Counted from the first letter of the stretch, positions 27,199 through 36,592 are shown. The stretch: 40,352 nt of DNA from UBA6164 sp964527325 (GCA_964527325.1 CAZGNU010000007.1:1-40352); one strand, 5' to 3'. The notes: generated from the letters alone by a model not told the origin. A program made the numbers and translations.

Positions 27199-28377
27199 AT
27201 GAAAAACCTAAAACAAAATATCTGGAAATTAAAATGGTTGAGAATTTTACATGATTTTTTCATTATTATTCCAATATTAACTATTTTCTTTTTGGCTAGA
27301 TGATTGGATATGAAAGAAGTTTTTATTATTCAGTCTTTTTTTGCTTTGATTGTACTTGTTTGAGAGGTTCCTTCTGGATATTTTGCTGATAAATATTGAA
27401 GAAAATTATCAATTATAATATGAGTACTGATTTGGTTTTTATCAATTGTATTGTATCCATTATGAGAATGATTTTGGTATTTTATGATGATTGAATGAAT
27501 TATATGAATATGAATTAGTATGTTGTCTTGAGCTGATTCAGCTTTGTTATATGATACACTTTTTGCTTTAAAAAGGGAAAAAGAATACCATAAAATAGAA
27601 AGTTCATTTTTTGCTTTTTCTTGATATTGATTAGCTATTGCATCAGTTTTATGATGATTCTTAGCTGGTATAAATTTAGAATTACCTTTTTATATTCAAA
27701 TGTTTGTATTATTTTTTACTATTCCACTTGCTTTTTCATTAAAAGAAGCACCTATGCATAAACATGTTGTTAAGGAAGATGAATTAAAATGAATGAGACA
27801 AATTATGTTTCATTATTTACATAAACATAAAGAGGTAAAATGGTTAATAATTTTTTCTTGATTTTTATCTTCTTCAACACTTGCTTCAGTTTGGTTTAGT
27901 CAACCTTTTTGGCAATCATTAAGTATACCTATTTCATTATTTTGAATTTTATGGGCAATGCTTGCCTTATCTAGAGCTTTATTTACTAAATTGTCTCCAT
28001 ATTTAGAAAAAAAACTTACAAAAACAAAATTATTATTTTTACTTATAAGTATAGTATTTTTTTGATATATGTGACTAGCTATTTTTGATAAATATATATG
28101 ATCAATATTATTTGTACTTTGTTTTCAAGCAGCTTTTTGAATATCAAGTCCACTTTTTAAAAAATATATAAATGAACTTGTTTATTCAAAAATTAGAGCA
28201 ACAGTATTGTCTATAAATAGTATGTTTACTAGATTAACATTTGTTATTTTATGACCAATTATTTGATATTTCTTTGATGTTTTTACATATAGGGAGGCTT
28301 TTTTGTTAACTTGATGATTTTTCTTTTTGACTTGATTGTTTTCTATTGTTATGATGAAAAAATATAAATTATTATAA
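27199..28377 (+). CDS. MFS transporter
   Basis: A 392-residue membrane protein with about 12 helices. The loop EVPSGYFADKYGRKLSI (about residues 60-76) is a good MFS motif A (family 'G-LADR-GRR'). The second half has a weaker GISSPLFKKYINELV-like loop. A short His/Lys-rich cytoplasmic loop (HYLHKHKEVK) lies near the middle. The substrate is not visible. It starts 13 bases after a palindromic repeat and is followed 18 bases later by rdgB. Confidence 0.8.
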
Positions 28378-28395
28378 AATTTTAAAAATAAAAAT

Positions 28396-29010
28396 ATGCA
28401 ACTATTAATAGCTACATGAAATCCAGCGAAACTTAAAATGTTTCAGAGTTTGCTTTCAGATTTTGAGGGTATAGAATTTTTGACTCTAAAAGATTTTCCA
28501 GAAATAGAAGAGCCTATCGAGGATTGAAAAACAGTTGAAGAAAATGCTTTATTAAAAGCAAAATATTATTCTGATGCTTTTGATATTCCTACTTTGGCAG
28601 ATGATGCTTGATTTGAAATTAAAGATCTGTGATGAGCTCCATGAGTAAAAGCTAGAAGATGGTGATGAGAATTACCTAATAGCATTAGTGATGATGATTT
28701 TTTGGATTTTTTACTTGATAAAATAGATCATATAGAAAAAGATAGAATAGAAGCAGTTTTTCCTTTTTCTAGGTGTTTGTATATGCCAAATTGAGAACAT
28801 TCTTTTCAAAATGAAAGTCTGGATATTTTACTTTGAAAAAAACCAAGAAGACCTTTTAAATCAGGTTGGCCTGTTTCTTCGTTAACTTATTTACCAGACT
28901 GAAGACATCATCTAGATATTCCAGATGATGATCCAGTTTTTCATGAAAGATTAAAAAAAGAAGGATTAGTTGAATTGATTAATGAATATTATAAAAAAAC
29001 TTGATTTTAA
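28396..29010 (+). CDS. rdgB: Non-canonical purine NTP pyrophosphatase (RdgB/HAM1)
   Basis: A 204-residue Ham1/RdgB protein that removes dITP and XTP from the nucleotide pool. It begins LLIATGNPAKLKMFQSLL (family 'I-ATGN--K--E---LL'). It has EDGKTVEENALLKAKYY, the catalytic LADDAGFEIKDLGGAPGVKAR (family 'DDSGL-V-AL-G-PGV-SAR'), and the C-terminal RPFKSGWPVSSLTYLPDGR, where 'GYDP-F--' would be expected; the last region is unusual. Length fits. Promoter elements of the downstream toxin-antitoxin pair lie inside its last codons. Confidence 0.88.
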
Positions 29011-29042
29011 TACTAAAAAAGTATATAATATTAGTATTAAAT
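29001..29042 (+). promoter_or_regulatory. Toxin-antitoxin promoter with palindromic operator
   Basis: TTGATT (29001-29006), inside the end of rdgB, and TATAAT (29024-29029) form a promoter with a 17-nt spacer. TAATACTA (29009-29016) and TAGTATTA (29032-29039) make an inverted repeat around the -10 box, the expected place for a Phd-type antitoxin to bind and autoregulate. More AATATTAAAAATAATA repeats follow up to the ATG. Confidence 0.6.
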
Positions 29043-29062
29043 TTAATATTAAAAATAATACT

Positions 29063-29356
29063 ATGATTACCGATAAAATTATTTCAATTAGTGATTTGAG
29101 AACAAATGCAACTAATGTTATTAAAGAGTTACCACAAACAGGTAGTAAATATATTTTTGTACACAATAAACCAAAAGCAGTTTTGGTTGATATTGATTGG
29201 TATGATAATGTTAGTAAATCTTTTGACCAACATTGAATAGAAATGGTTGAACCAGATGAGTGGGAAAAAAAGAGTATAGTTGAATATGAAAAAGAAAAAA
29301 AGCAGTGAACTTTAGAGCTTATAGATTCAGATGTATTTTTTAAATCGTTAAAATAA
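29063..29356 (+). CDS. Phd/YefM-type antitoxin
   Basis: A 97-residue protein with the Phd/YefM N-terminal fold: ISISDLRTNATNVIKEL (family 'SISE-R-NL---ID-V'), then KYIFVHNKPKAVLVDIDWYD (family 'I-I-R-GKP-AVLVS---Y'). This half binds the operator DNA. The C-terminal tail (about residues 60-97, highly charged) would wrap the toxin. An upstream in-frame ATG at 28982 overlaps rdgB and promoter elements, so 29063 is preferred. The stop overlaps the toxin start (TAATG), a sign of translational coupling. Confidence 0.85.
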
Positions 29357-29619
29357 TGTATAAAATATTTTTTAGAAAAAAAGTTCATAAATTTTTAAAA
29401 AAACATTCTTGAGAAAAGATAATATTCAATTTAGAAAAAGCAATCGATGTTTTAAAAGTTAATCCATATATTAATCACCTTGATATTAAATTACTTACAT
29501 GAGAAAAAGATAAATTTAGACTTAGATTATGAAAATATAGGTTTATATATGAAATTTTTAAAGATAAATTAATTATTACTTTTACTGATTGAGACAATAG
29601 ATGATGAATTTATAAATAA
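29356..29619 (+). CDS. RelE/ParE-type toxin
   Basis: An 87-residue protein, MYKIFFRKKVHKFLKKH..., with the RelE/ParE superfamily order. The N-terminal strand and Lys-rich helices come first, then HLDIKLLTGEKDKFRLRLGKYR (family 'L-G---YR-RVG-YR'), YEIFKDKLIITFT and a C-terminal DNRGGIYK. RelE members cut mRNA in the ribosome and ParE members poison gyrase. The 'LRLG-YR' centre is shared, so the target cannot be assigned. It overlaps the antitoxin stop by one base. Confidence 0.85.
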
Positions 29620-29635
29620 ATATTTATAAAGAAAA

Positions 29636-30778
29636 ATGGTATATGACGTTATAATTATTTGAGCATGAGCTTCTGGATTATTTGCTTGAATGCACTTAAA
29701 TAAAAATTTAAAAAAAATAGTACTTGAAAAGACAGATAAACCTTGAACAAAGGTTTTATTGTCGTGAGGAGAAAGAGCTAATGTGAGTAATATGAATATT
29801 GATCCGGAAAAAGATTATTTTAGTCAAAATAAAAAATTTTTGCTCAGTGTGTTTTCAAAATTTAATCAGTGGGATACAATGAGTTTTTTTGCTGAAAATT
29901 GAATAAAATTAATAGAAGAGGATAGAGGAAGATTGATTTTAGAAAGTGGGAATAGTCATGATTTACTTGATTTATTTTTAAGGAAAATTAAAGAGAATAA
30001 TTGTGAGATTAAACTTAATAGTGAAGTTACAAAATTGCAGTTCCTTTCTTCTGATAAGGATAGAGGATTCAGGTGAAAGGTCTTTCAAATAACAACAAAA
30101 AATCAAAAATATCTAACTAAAAATATAATAATATCATCAGGATGAAAAAGTTTTTTTCAAACTTGAACTACTTGAGATGGATATAATTTAGCAAAAGATC
30201 TTTGATTGAAAATTATCCCTACTTTTCCATGATTATGTTGAATATCAACAAAAAAGGATCTAAGTGAATTATCTTGAATATCGACAAATGTTAAATTAGA
30301 TTTAATTGATAATAAAACTAAAAAAACAATATATTTAGAAAATTGACCATTACTTTTTACACATTTTTGATTAAGCTGACCAATCATTTTTAATACATCA
30401 AATGCTATTTGAGAATATTTAGTCAATGTTTGAGAAAATACAGATTATTTATTAAATAATTTGTGTATTGAACTAAGTTTTAATTTAGAATGATTACCTA
30501 AAAAAATAATAAATATTTTTGAATTAGATGAAGAAAATAATAAAATAAATCTAAAATTACATTCACTTAGAAGTTGGAAAGAAGCAAAAATTACAACAGG
30601 ATGAATTGATTTAAACGAGCTTGATAACCATATGCAATCAAAAAAACATAATTGATTATACTTTATTTGAGAGGTAGTTGATGTTACTTGAAAAACAGGA
30701 TGATATAATTTACAATGGGCTTGGAGTAGTGCTTTTGTAGCTAGTGAATGGATAAATTGAAAATACAAAAAAAATTAA
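29636..30778 (+). CDS. HI0933/BaiN-family flavoprotein
   Basis: A 380-residue NAD(P)/FAD-dependent oxidoreductase of the HI0933 (BaiN/RdsA) family. The FAD-binding Rossmann motif is DVIIIGAGASGLFAGMHL (about residues 4-21). LSGGERANVSNMN matches the family's 'SGGGRCN-TN'. IIISSGGKSFFQTGTTGDGYNLAKDLG and PLLFTHFGLSGPIIFNTSN (family 'E-LFTH-G-SGPA-L--S') are diagnostic. The C-terminus GLYFIGEVVDVTGKTGGYNLQWAWSSAFVA is the second FAD segment. The Cys of 'GRCN' is Ala here. The reaction is poorly defined in this family. It follows the toxin by 16 bases. Confidence 0.88.
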
Positions 30779-31338
30779 TTTTTTCTCAAATATTCTACAT
30801 CTAAACTATTTCAAATAAACTCAAAAATATCTGAAGTGCCATTATTTTCTAGATTTCAGGTATTTTTTCATACAAATTTCATTTTATTCTTTTCAAGATA
30901 ATATTTAAACTCTTCTTCAATTTCTCTTGGAGAATAAAACTCAGGTTTATCACTTAAATTTGCACTTGTTAAAAATAGTGGTCAGTTTTCTTTTAATAGT
31001 CTTTTTTCTGTATCATTATTTACTACTCTAAAAGCAAAAAGTTCATAAACATCTCTGTTTCTAAATTCATTTGAATCTTCATCAACATAATTTATCCAGA
31101 CTTTCAAATGCTGACAATCAGTCAAAATAGTAAAAGGTTTTTCATAATTTTTCAAAAAATCTATTTGCTCATCTGTTAAAATTGTATTATCTTTTAACCA
31201 CTTAAAATCAGGAACTAAAATTGCAAGAGGTTTAGCTAAATCTCTTTTTTTTATTTTATAAATCTTGTGATAAGATTTTATATCATGAACAGGGCATGCT
31301 ATTCAATAACATGTATCAGTAGGGAGTATGTAAATCAT
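30775..31338 (-). CDS. Sua5/YciO/YrdC-type threonylcarbamoyl-AMP synthase domain
   Basis: A 187-residue YrdC-domain protein. It begins MIYILPTDTCYGIACPVHD, matching 'V-YPTDT-YGL-C', then KIYKIKKRDLAKPLAILVPD (KR-KP binding of nucleotide) and NGPLFLTSANLSDKPEF (family 'G-P---TSAN-SG-P'). These proteins make threonylcarbamoyl-AMP for t6A37 of ANN-decoding tRNAs. YrdC is about 190 residues, so it is full length. The gene is convergent with the flavoprotein gene, the stops overlapping by four bases. Confidence 0.88.
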
Positions 31339-31363
31339 AGTTTTTTGTTAATTAATATTTTTT

Positions 31364-31455
31364 ACCCCTCCCTCGATCCCTCCCCTACAAGGAGAGGGAA
31401 GAAAAAATGTAGCTATTCCTTCCTCCTGGTAGGGGGAAGGTTAGGATGGGGGTTT
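31364..31455 (+). repeat. Palindromic repeat, family B, at the rsmG stop
   Basis: ACCCCTCCCTCGATCCCTCC... and ...GGGGGAAGGTTAGGATGGGGGTT are inverted arms. It is the same unit as 24491-24583 in opposite orientation (core TACAAGGAGAGGGAA and TTCCTTCCTCCTGGTAGGGG). Its right edge coincides with the stop codon of rsmG (TAA followed by AACCCCC on the minus strand). Confidence 0.8.
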
Positions 31456-32140
31456 ATTTTATTGGGTTTTGTAAAGGTACTCCAATTTTTCTTGGATATT
31501 TTTTATGAGTAGGAGTTATCTTTTCTATTAATACTATTGTTCTTTTTTGGTCAGTAAGTATGTAATTTTTTACCTTTATTATCTTTGCTCAAAGTCTAGA
31601 TAATGCTTTTTTTGCTGATTTAAGTTCTTCTTTATCATCTAGTTTATATGCAGCAAATATTCATCATACTTTTAGTAATGGAATTACATATTCAAGCAAG
31701 GTAGGAAAATATGCTGTTGCTCTACTTGTTACTAAATCAAATTGTTCTCTGTAATCTAGATTTTGTCATATTTCTTCAGCTCTTCAATTAAGTGTTTTTA
31801 CATTTTTTAGTCATAAATCTTGTACAAATGAATCAATTGCTTTTAATTTTTTTCAAACTGAATCTATTCATGTAAATTCTACATTTTTATTAATTATAGC
31901 AAGAGGAATAAGAGGGAAACCTCACCCGGTTCACATATCAGCTACTTTTCATTCTAGGTCTATAAATATATTTAACATTATAGAATCAATAAAATGTTTT
32001 TCTATTATTCAATCTTTATCTCTGATAGCAGAAAGATTTATCTGGGAATTTTTTTCCATGAAAATATCAAGAAATTTCTCAAATAATTTCATTTCAGAAT
32101 CTTCTAATTCTAGTTTATATTTCTCAAATAATTTTTTCAT
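31454..32140 (-). CDS. rsmG: 16S rRNA m7G527 methyltransferase
   Basis: A 228-residue RsmG (GidB), methylating G527 of 16S rRNA. The SAM site is VADMGTGGGFPLIPLAI (about residues 64-80; family 'DVGSGAGFPGIPLAI'), with most Gly as TGA. The preceding EKHFIDSIML matches 'HI-DSL'. FDLVTSRATAYFPTLLEYVIPLLKVGG is the family's 'SRA-A-L--L-E--LPLLK-GG'. Length fits. The stop codon lies at the edge of a family B palindrome, so the native end may have been replaced. Confidence 0.93.
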
Positions 32141-32209
32141 ATTTTTGCTTTTAAAAAACTTTGTAATAGCTTATCTAAGAACTTTTTTAAATCAAATTTT
32201 TTTATTTTT

Positions 32210-32237
32210 TTGATGTTTGTTATTTATGTGATATATT
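32210..32237 (+). promoter_or_regulatory. Promoter of the 32267 gene
   Basis: TTGATG (32210-32215), 16 nt, TATATT (32232-32237); the ATG is 29 bases downstream. The gap 32141-32209 contains T-rich sequence with no further feature. Confidence 0.5.
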
Positions 32238-32266
32238 AATCATAATATTTTATTAATATTATATAT

Positions 32267-32827
32267 ATGTTACATAATGCTAGATCAGATTGTTTTACGA
32301 AAATGAAATTTGCTATGGTAATATTTTTTATATTTATTACATTTTCTTTTCTATTTCCTTTTATATTAATAGGAATTGTATTTTTCTTTTTATATTCTGA
32401 TTATGATTTAGAAAATTTATTACAAAACTTTTGAGTTTATGATTGTATAAAAAAAATGTATCCTGATAATAATGATATTTATGTAAAAAGATTATCAAAA
32501 ATAACTAAAAATGTAGATGATTATAGTAGAAAATTAAGAAATAAACAAACAAAACATAAACATAAAAAATCCAGTAATATTATTAAAAAAAGTAAAATTA
32601 ATAGAAAACAAGATCCAAAAATTAATTATAATAAAACAGAAAACAAAAAACAAGTAATAAATACAAACAAAAACAAAACAACAAATATAAGCATAAAAAC
32701 ATCAATTCAAAAATCATTTTCAAAAACTAATAATAAAAAATCAAAAAAAACTAATTTTGAATTTAATCAATGAAAAAGTATTTGGGATGATTATGAGTCT
32801 GTTTTTGATAAAATGGATAAACAATAA
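32267..32827 (+). CDS. Small membrane-anchored basic protein
   Basis: A 186-residue protein with two neighbouring or one long hydrophobic segment at the N-terminus (MVIFFIFITFSFLFPFILIG then IVFFFLYSDYD). A strongly basic Lys/Asn-rich low-complexity tail follows, full of KNKTT, KHKHKK and SKTNNKKSKK stretches, and ends in an acidic GKSIWDDYESVFDKMDKQ. The tail would be cytoplasmic and could bind nucleic acid. It has only two TGA glycines. No family recognised. Confidence 0.6.
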
Positions 32828-32837
32828 AAAATATATA

Positions 32838-32864
32838 TTGACAATATTATTTTTATCGTATACT
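32838..32864 (+). promoter_or_regulatory. Promoter of the 32943 gene
   Basis: TTGACA (32838-32843), 15 nt, TATACT (32859-32864), then TAAGATTACAAAA. The spacer length and the sequence after the -10 are shared with the promoter at 33284. Confidence 0.65.
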
Positions 32865-32942
32865 TAAGATTACAAAAAATAACATAAATAAAAAATAAAT
32901 ATAAAAATACAATAACAATCACAATTAATGGAGGGGGCAAAA

Positions 32943-33224
32943 ATGAAAAAAAAGCTTTTAGAGGTTTTGGTTTTCAAGAATAAAATCACTTCAGTTAAAT
33001 TGGTTTATTTGGACATGGTTTATGTTTATCCTGATCATATTGTTGAACAGGGATATATGAACTATGAAAAGGTAGGGGCTTATTTAGCTAAAAGGGATTT
33101 ATGTGGTCTTGAGGGACCATTTAGAATTAACAAGATATATGAAGAGGATGGAGAAGTATATCTTGTATTAATTACTAAAAGAGGCATGGTTTCAATTCTG
33201 GCTAAGTATTGTATAGCAGCTTAG
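32943..33224 (+). CDS. Unknown protein, standard-code gene with strong RBS, paralogue of 33367
   Basis: A 93-residue protein, MKKKLLEVLVFKNK..., unknown family. The ATG at 32943 follows GGAGGGGG by six bases; the in-frame ATG at 32928 lies inside the RBS and is rejected. Its six glycines are GGN and no TGA occurs. The C-terminal part, FRINKIYEEDGEVYLVLITK-RGMVSILAKYCI, resembles the end of the protein at 33367 (FLSIDEMFEVNGENFITITS-NNGKSIIPSRFCI), so the two share a domain of about 35 residues. Promoter, RBS and terminator are all its own. Probably imported from a standard-code donor. Confidence 0.85.
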   Translation: MKKKLLEVLVFKNKITSVKLVYLDMVYVYPDHIVEQGYMNYEKVGAYLAKRDLCGLEGPFRINKIYEEDGEVYLVLITKRGMVSILAKYCIAA

Positions 33225-33242
33225 TTAGAATTGAAAAAGACT

Positions 33243-33281
33243 AAAAGGTGAGAAATGAAAATTTCTTACCTTTTATATTTT
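33243..33281 (+). terminator. Terminator of the 32943 gene
   Basis: AAAAGGTGAGAAAT (33243-33256) pairs with ATTTCTTACCTTTT (33261-33274), with one G-U, followed by ATATTTTT. It ends just before the next promoter. Confidence 0.85.
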
Positions 33282-33283
33282 TA

Positions 33284-33310
33284 TTGACAAATATAAATTT
33301 ATAGTATACT
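33284..33310 (+). promoter_or_regulatory. Promoter of the 33367 gene
   Basis: TTGACA (33284-33289), 15 nt, TATACT (33305-33310), then TGAGACACAAAA. It is closely similar to the promoter at 32838-32864. Confidence 0.65.
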
Positions 33311-33366
33311 TGAGACACAAAAAAAGGAGTTAAAAATAAAAACAAATTTTATAGGGAGGAAAATTA

Positions 33367-33957
33367 ATGATTAGAGCTAATTTTGTTAGTAGTCATAAAG
33401 TTGCTACGTTTTGTGGTAATGGTTTTCAAGAAGTAAATGCAAATGATTTTGTAACAATAAAAGATTCAAAAATGTTATCTCTTGTTGTACCAGGCAGAAA
33501 AAATGATGTTGAAAAATTTTTTAATTTTCTTCAGTATGGGTTTGGAAAAGGGGCACTTCAAATTAAAAATATTTTTAAAATGTATGAAGAGTTTTTTTTC
33601 CAATTTTATCAAACAGAAGGAGGGCAAAATATTTTTTCAGCAAAATATTTTATGTCCTTGCCAAAAATGAAAAGATTAAGTTCTGTTGAAGTTTTGAATT
33701 ATGGATATGATAGTTTATTTTCAGTTCATGATTTAGAGGAGATTCATATTTTGGAACCAGAGGACTTAGTTCAAAAAAAATTTTTTACGTCAGAAGAAGA
33801 TGCAGAAAAATATTTTTTTGATAGGAATATAAATCTAGATGAAGGATTCTTGAGCATTGACGAAATGTTCGAGGTTAATGGAGAAAACTTTATAACCATT
33901 ACTAGTAATAATGGTAAATCAATTATTCCATCTAGATTTTGTATCCATTATATTTAG
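33367..33957 (+). CDS. Unknown protein, standard-code gene with strong RBS, paralogue of 32943
   Basis: A 196-residue protein, MIRANFVSSHKVATFCGNGF..., with no signal peptide or membrane helix and rich in Phe. GGGAGGA lies eight bases before the ATG. Twelve glycines are all GGN. The C-terminal 35 residues match the neighbour at 32943 in the pattern I-x(4)-E-x-(N/D)-G-E with a later G-x(2)-S-I-x(4)-(Y/F)-C-I. The N-terminal 150 residues are additional. Function unknown; its pairing with 32943, separate terminators and foreign codon use suggest transfer as a small gene cassette. Confidence 0.85.
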   Translation: MIRANFVSSHKVATFCGNGFQEVNANDFVTIKDSKMLSLVVPGRKNDVEKFFNFLQYGFGKGALQIKNIFKMYEEFFFQFYQTEGGQNIFSAKYFMSLPKMKRLSSVEVLNYGYDSLFSVHDLEEIHILEPEDLVQKKFFTSEEDAEKYFFDRNINLDEGFLSIDEMFEVNGENFITITSNNGKSIIPSRFCIHYI

Positions 33958-33969
33958 GATACGAAATAT

Positions 33970-34012
33970 AAAGAGGCTTGAAAATGAAAATTTTCTTGCC
34001 TCTTTTGTTGTT
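33970..34012 (+). terminator. Terminator of the 33367 gene
   Basis: AAAGAGGC (33970-33977) pairs with GCCTCTTT (33998-34005), a T-T mismatch pair follows, then GAAAA with TTTTC around TGAAAA. A TTGTTGTTTT tail follows. The inner loop resembles that of the terminator at 33243. Confidence 0.8.
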
Positions 34013-34029
34013 TTGTGTATAGTGGGTAT

Positions 34030-36447
34030 ATGTTACAAACAAAATTAACAAAATCGTTACTTCGTACAACGGATAATTATATTAAGGCTCTAATAAAATG
34101 AGGGATTTTAACTGTGAAAGATTTACTAAATCATTATCCAAGAGAATATGAGGATAGAACAAATGTATTAGATACTTTTTCACTTTTGAATATCAAAGAA
34201 AAAAATACCATATTAGTAAAATTGCTTACTCTTAATAATGTAAAAACTTGATGAGGAAAATTACTTTCAAAGGCAGTTATAGAAGATAAAAATGGTTTTT
34301 TATCTGAAGCTGTATGGTTTAATAGAAAATATTTAGCAAATACGCTTAAACCACACGAATGAAAAAAAATACTTCTTTCATGAAAAGTTAAATATGCTTA
34401 TTGAAAAATAACTTTTCAGTCTCCAGAAGTAGAAACAGATCTATCAAAAGTAGCTTGAGAAATAGTTCCTATTTATTCTGATATTAACTATATCCCTTCA
34501 AAATGGACTGCTCCAAAAATGGAAAAATTGAAAAATTATATTTCTGATATCACAGAAGATCTCCCAGAATCTATTATAGAAAAATACAATTTTATACCTA
34601 AAAAAGAAGCAGTATATAAAATACATTTTCCAAAAAACAAAAATGATATAGAAGTAGCAAAATATAGACTAGCTTACTGAGAACTTTTTGAAATAAATTA
34701 TAAGGCAATAGCTAGTAAATATGAAACTTTTAAAAATACTGAGTGAAAGGCAATACCAATTAAAATGAATATTGATTTAATAAAAGATATTTTTTCACAC
34801 TTACCTTTTGAATTAACAGATCATCAAAAAATTGTGCTTTTTCAGGTATTGAAAGATATGGAAAAACCACATAGTATGCAAAGGTTATTGGAGTGAGATG
34901 TTTGAACGGGGAAGACTGTAGTTGCTTTGATTGCTGTGATTCATGGTATAAAACAGATAACCCCTCCCTCTGTCCCTCCCCTACAAGGAGAGGGAAGTTA
35001 TAATGTTATAAAAAATTATTATAGAAGTCCTGATTATGTAAAAAAATTGATGGTTGATTTAAGAAAAAATCAAACAAAAACAGAGTGAATTTTGTGGGAA
35101 TTTTTAAGAAAAAAACAGTTAGGTTGAATAAAATTTAGAAGACAGCATCCGTTTGGAAGATATATAGCAGATTTTTATAGTGATGAACTAAAATTAGTTG
35201 TAGAATTAGATTGAAAAATTCATGAACAAACTATAGAATATGATAAAATAAGAGATGAAGTGATTTCAGCTTATTGAGTAAATATTTTAAGAATAAAAAA
35301 TGAAGAAGTAGAAAAAAATATAAATAATGTATTAGAAATAATATCCAATTATATTCCCTCTCCTTGTAGGGGAGGGTTAGGGAGGGGTTTACAAACTGCA
35401 ATAATGGCCCCAACCGAAATACTAGCTCGTCAACACTTCAAATCAATGCAAGAGTTATTCTTAAAATACAAGATAAGCTCACACTTGCTTGTTTGAAGTC
35501 TTACAAAAAAACAAAAAGATGCTGTAAAAGCTGATATTAGAAATGGAAATATTGATGTGGTTATTTGAACTCATGCTCTGGTACAAGAGGATGTTAACTT
35601 CAATAATCTTGGATTTATTATAATTGATGAACAACATAGATTTTGAGTAAAACAAAGAGAGGTTTTAGAAAAATGATTTGGTAATAAATCATGAGTTGTT
35701 CCTCATAGCTTGAATATGACAGCTACTCCAATCCCTAGAACTTTGGCTTTAACTCTTTATTGAGATCAAGATTTATCTATTATTTCAGAGTACCCAAAAT
35801 GAAGAAAAGATATTTATACAAAAGTAGCTTATAGTGAAAAACAAAGAAGTGAAATAGAACTTTTTGTTAGATCTCAAATAGAGAGTTGAAGACAAGTTTT
35901 TTGGATTTCACCACTTGTTGAAGAATCAGAAAAAATAGATTTAGCTAATGCTATTTCTACTTATGAATCATTAAATGATATTTTTTCACCTTTTAAAGTT
36001 GGTTTGCTTCATGGTAAAATGAAAGCTAAAGAAAAAGATGCAATCATGAAAGAATTCTCAGAAAACAAAATTCAAATACTTTCAAGTACTTCAGTTGTAG
36101 AAGTTTGAGTAGATGTTCCTAATGCAACAATTATCTGTATTGAATGAGCAGAGAGATTTGGTTTGAGCCAATTACATCAATTCAGATGAAGAGTAGGGAG
36201 ATGAAAATATCAATCATATTGTTATTTATTTCCAACAAAATGAAACAAAACTGACAGACTAAAAGCTATGGAATCAACTAATAATGGTTTTGAGCTTGCT
36301 GAAATAGATCTAGAGCTTAGGTGACCATGAGAAGTATACTGATTAAGACAATCATGAGTACCAGATTTGAAAGTAGCTGATTTGAAAGATCTTGAACTGA
36401 TTAGTCAGATTAGGGAAGATATAGAGGAATTATTTGAAAAAAAATAA
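34030..36447 (+). CDS. recG: ATP-dependent DNA helicase RecG with in-frame DUF559 insertion
   Basis: An 805-residue reading frame. Without the insertion it is about 661 residues, normal for RecG, the helicase that remodels stalled forks and Holliday junctions. The wedge/OB domain comes first; Walker A is LLEGDVGTGKTVVALIAV (GDVGTGKT at residues 289-296). Motif Ia TAIMAPTEILARQH follows only after about 144 extra residues (about 310-454). Then come IIDEQHRFGVKQRE (about 532), MTATPIPRTLALTLYG, VGLLHGKMKAKEKD, STSVVEVGVDVPNA and FRGRVGRGKYQSYC. All motifs are intact and the frame is open throughout. The insertion is at the turn between the Walker A helix and the motif Ia strand, where E. coli RecG has 'AHGKQ-VALMAPT'. 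Whether the insert is tolerated in the folded protein or removed is unknown. Confidence 0.93.
34959..35390 (+). mobile_element. DUF559 nuclease element inside recG, bounded by family B inverted repeats
   Basis: The left end AACCCCTCCCTCTGTCCC... (34959-34995) and right end ...GGTTAGGGAGGGGTT (35355-35389) are about 36-base inverted repeats with core CTCCCCTACAAGGAGAGGGA. Between them an intact DUF559 domain reads DLRKNQTKTEGILWEFLRKK, then LGGIKFRRQHPFGRYIADFY, LKLVVELDGKIHE, YDKIRDEVISAYGVNILRIK. DUF559 belongs to the Vsr-like PD-(D/E)xK nucleases (DFY and ELDG residues). The ends themselves are read as TPPSVPPLQGEGS and PSPCRGGLGRGL. The element is about 432 bases (144 codons), uses TGA for Gly, and keeps recG in frame. 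Confidence 0.85.
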
Positions 36448-36585
36448 CCCCTCCCTAACCCTCCCCTACAAGGAGAGGGAATAAAAATTTGATATTATTG
36501 ATTTTTAAATACAATTGGTATAATATTTTATTTATTTTGTAGCCTCTTTCTCCTTGTAGGGGAAAGAATTCAAGATAGGGGTTTT
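36446..36585 (+). repeat. Palindromic repeat, family B, at the recG stop
   Basis: AACCCCTCCCTAACCCTCCC... (36446-36481) faces CCTCTTTCTCCTTGTAGGGG...GATAGGGGTTTT (36543-36585) across about 60 AT-rich bases. The recG stop TAA is completed by the element's first two bases. The right arm is a hybrid: it shares CTCCTTGTAGGGG with family B and GAATTCAAGA with family A. Confidence 0.75.
36498..36524 (+). promoter_or_regulatory. Promoter inside the repeat, before the glycosyltransferase gene
   Basis: TTGATT (36498-36503), 15 nt, TATAAT (36519-36524) in the AT-rich centre of the palindromic repeat. If active, the repeat supplies or carries the promoter for the downstream gene. Confidence 0.5.
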
Positions 36586-36592
36586 AAAAACA

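Noticed and set aside
32141..32266. tRNA or small RNA in the rsmG upstream gap
   Set aside because: The sequence is T-rich with no cloverleaf or stable hairpin; only a promoter is visible. No tRNA was found anywhere in the window.
33482..33670. 62-codon frame overlapping the 33367 gene
   Set aside because: It is a shifted frame inside a well-supported gene with RBS and terminator, and encodes a low-complexity product.
34030..36447. Intein in RecG
   Set aside because: The insert has no Cys/Ser start, no B-block His or terminal His-Asn, and is only about 144 residues with a DUF559 domain, so self-splicing is not supported.
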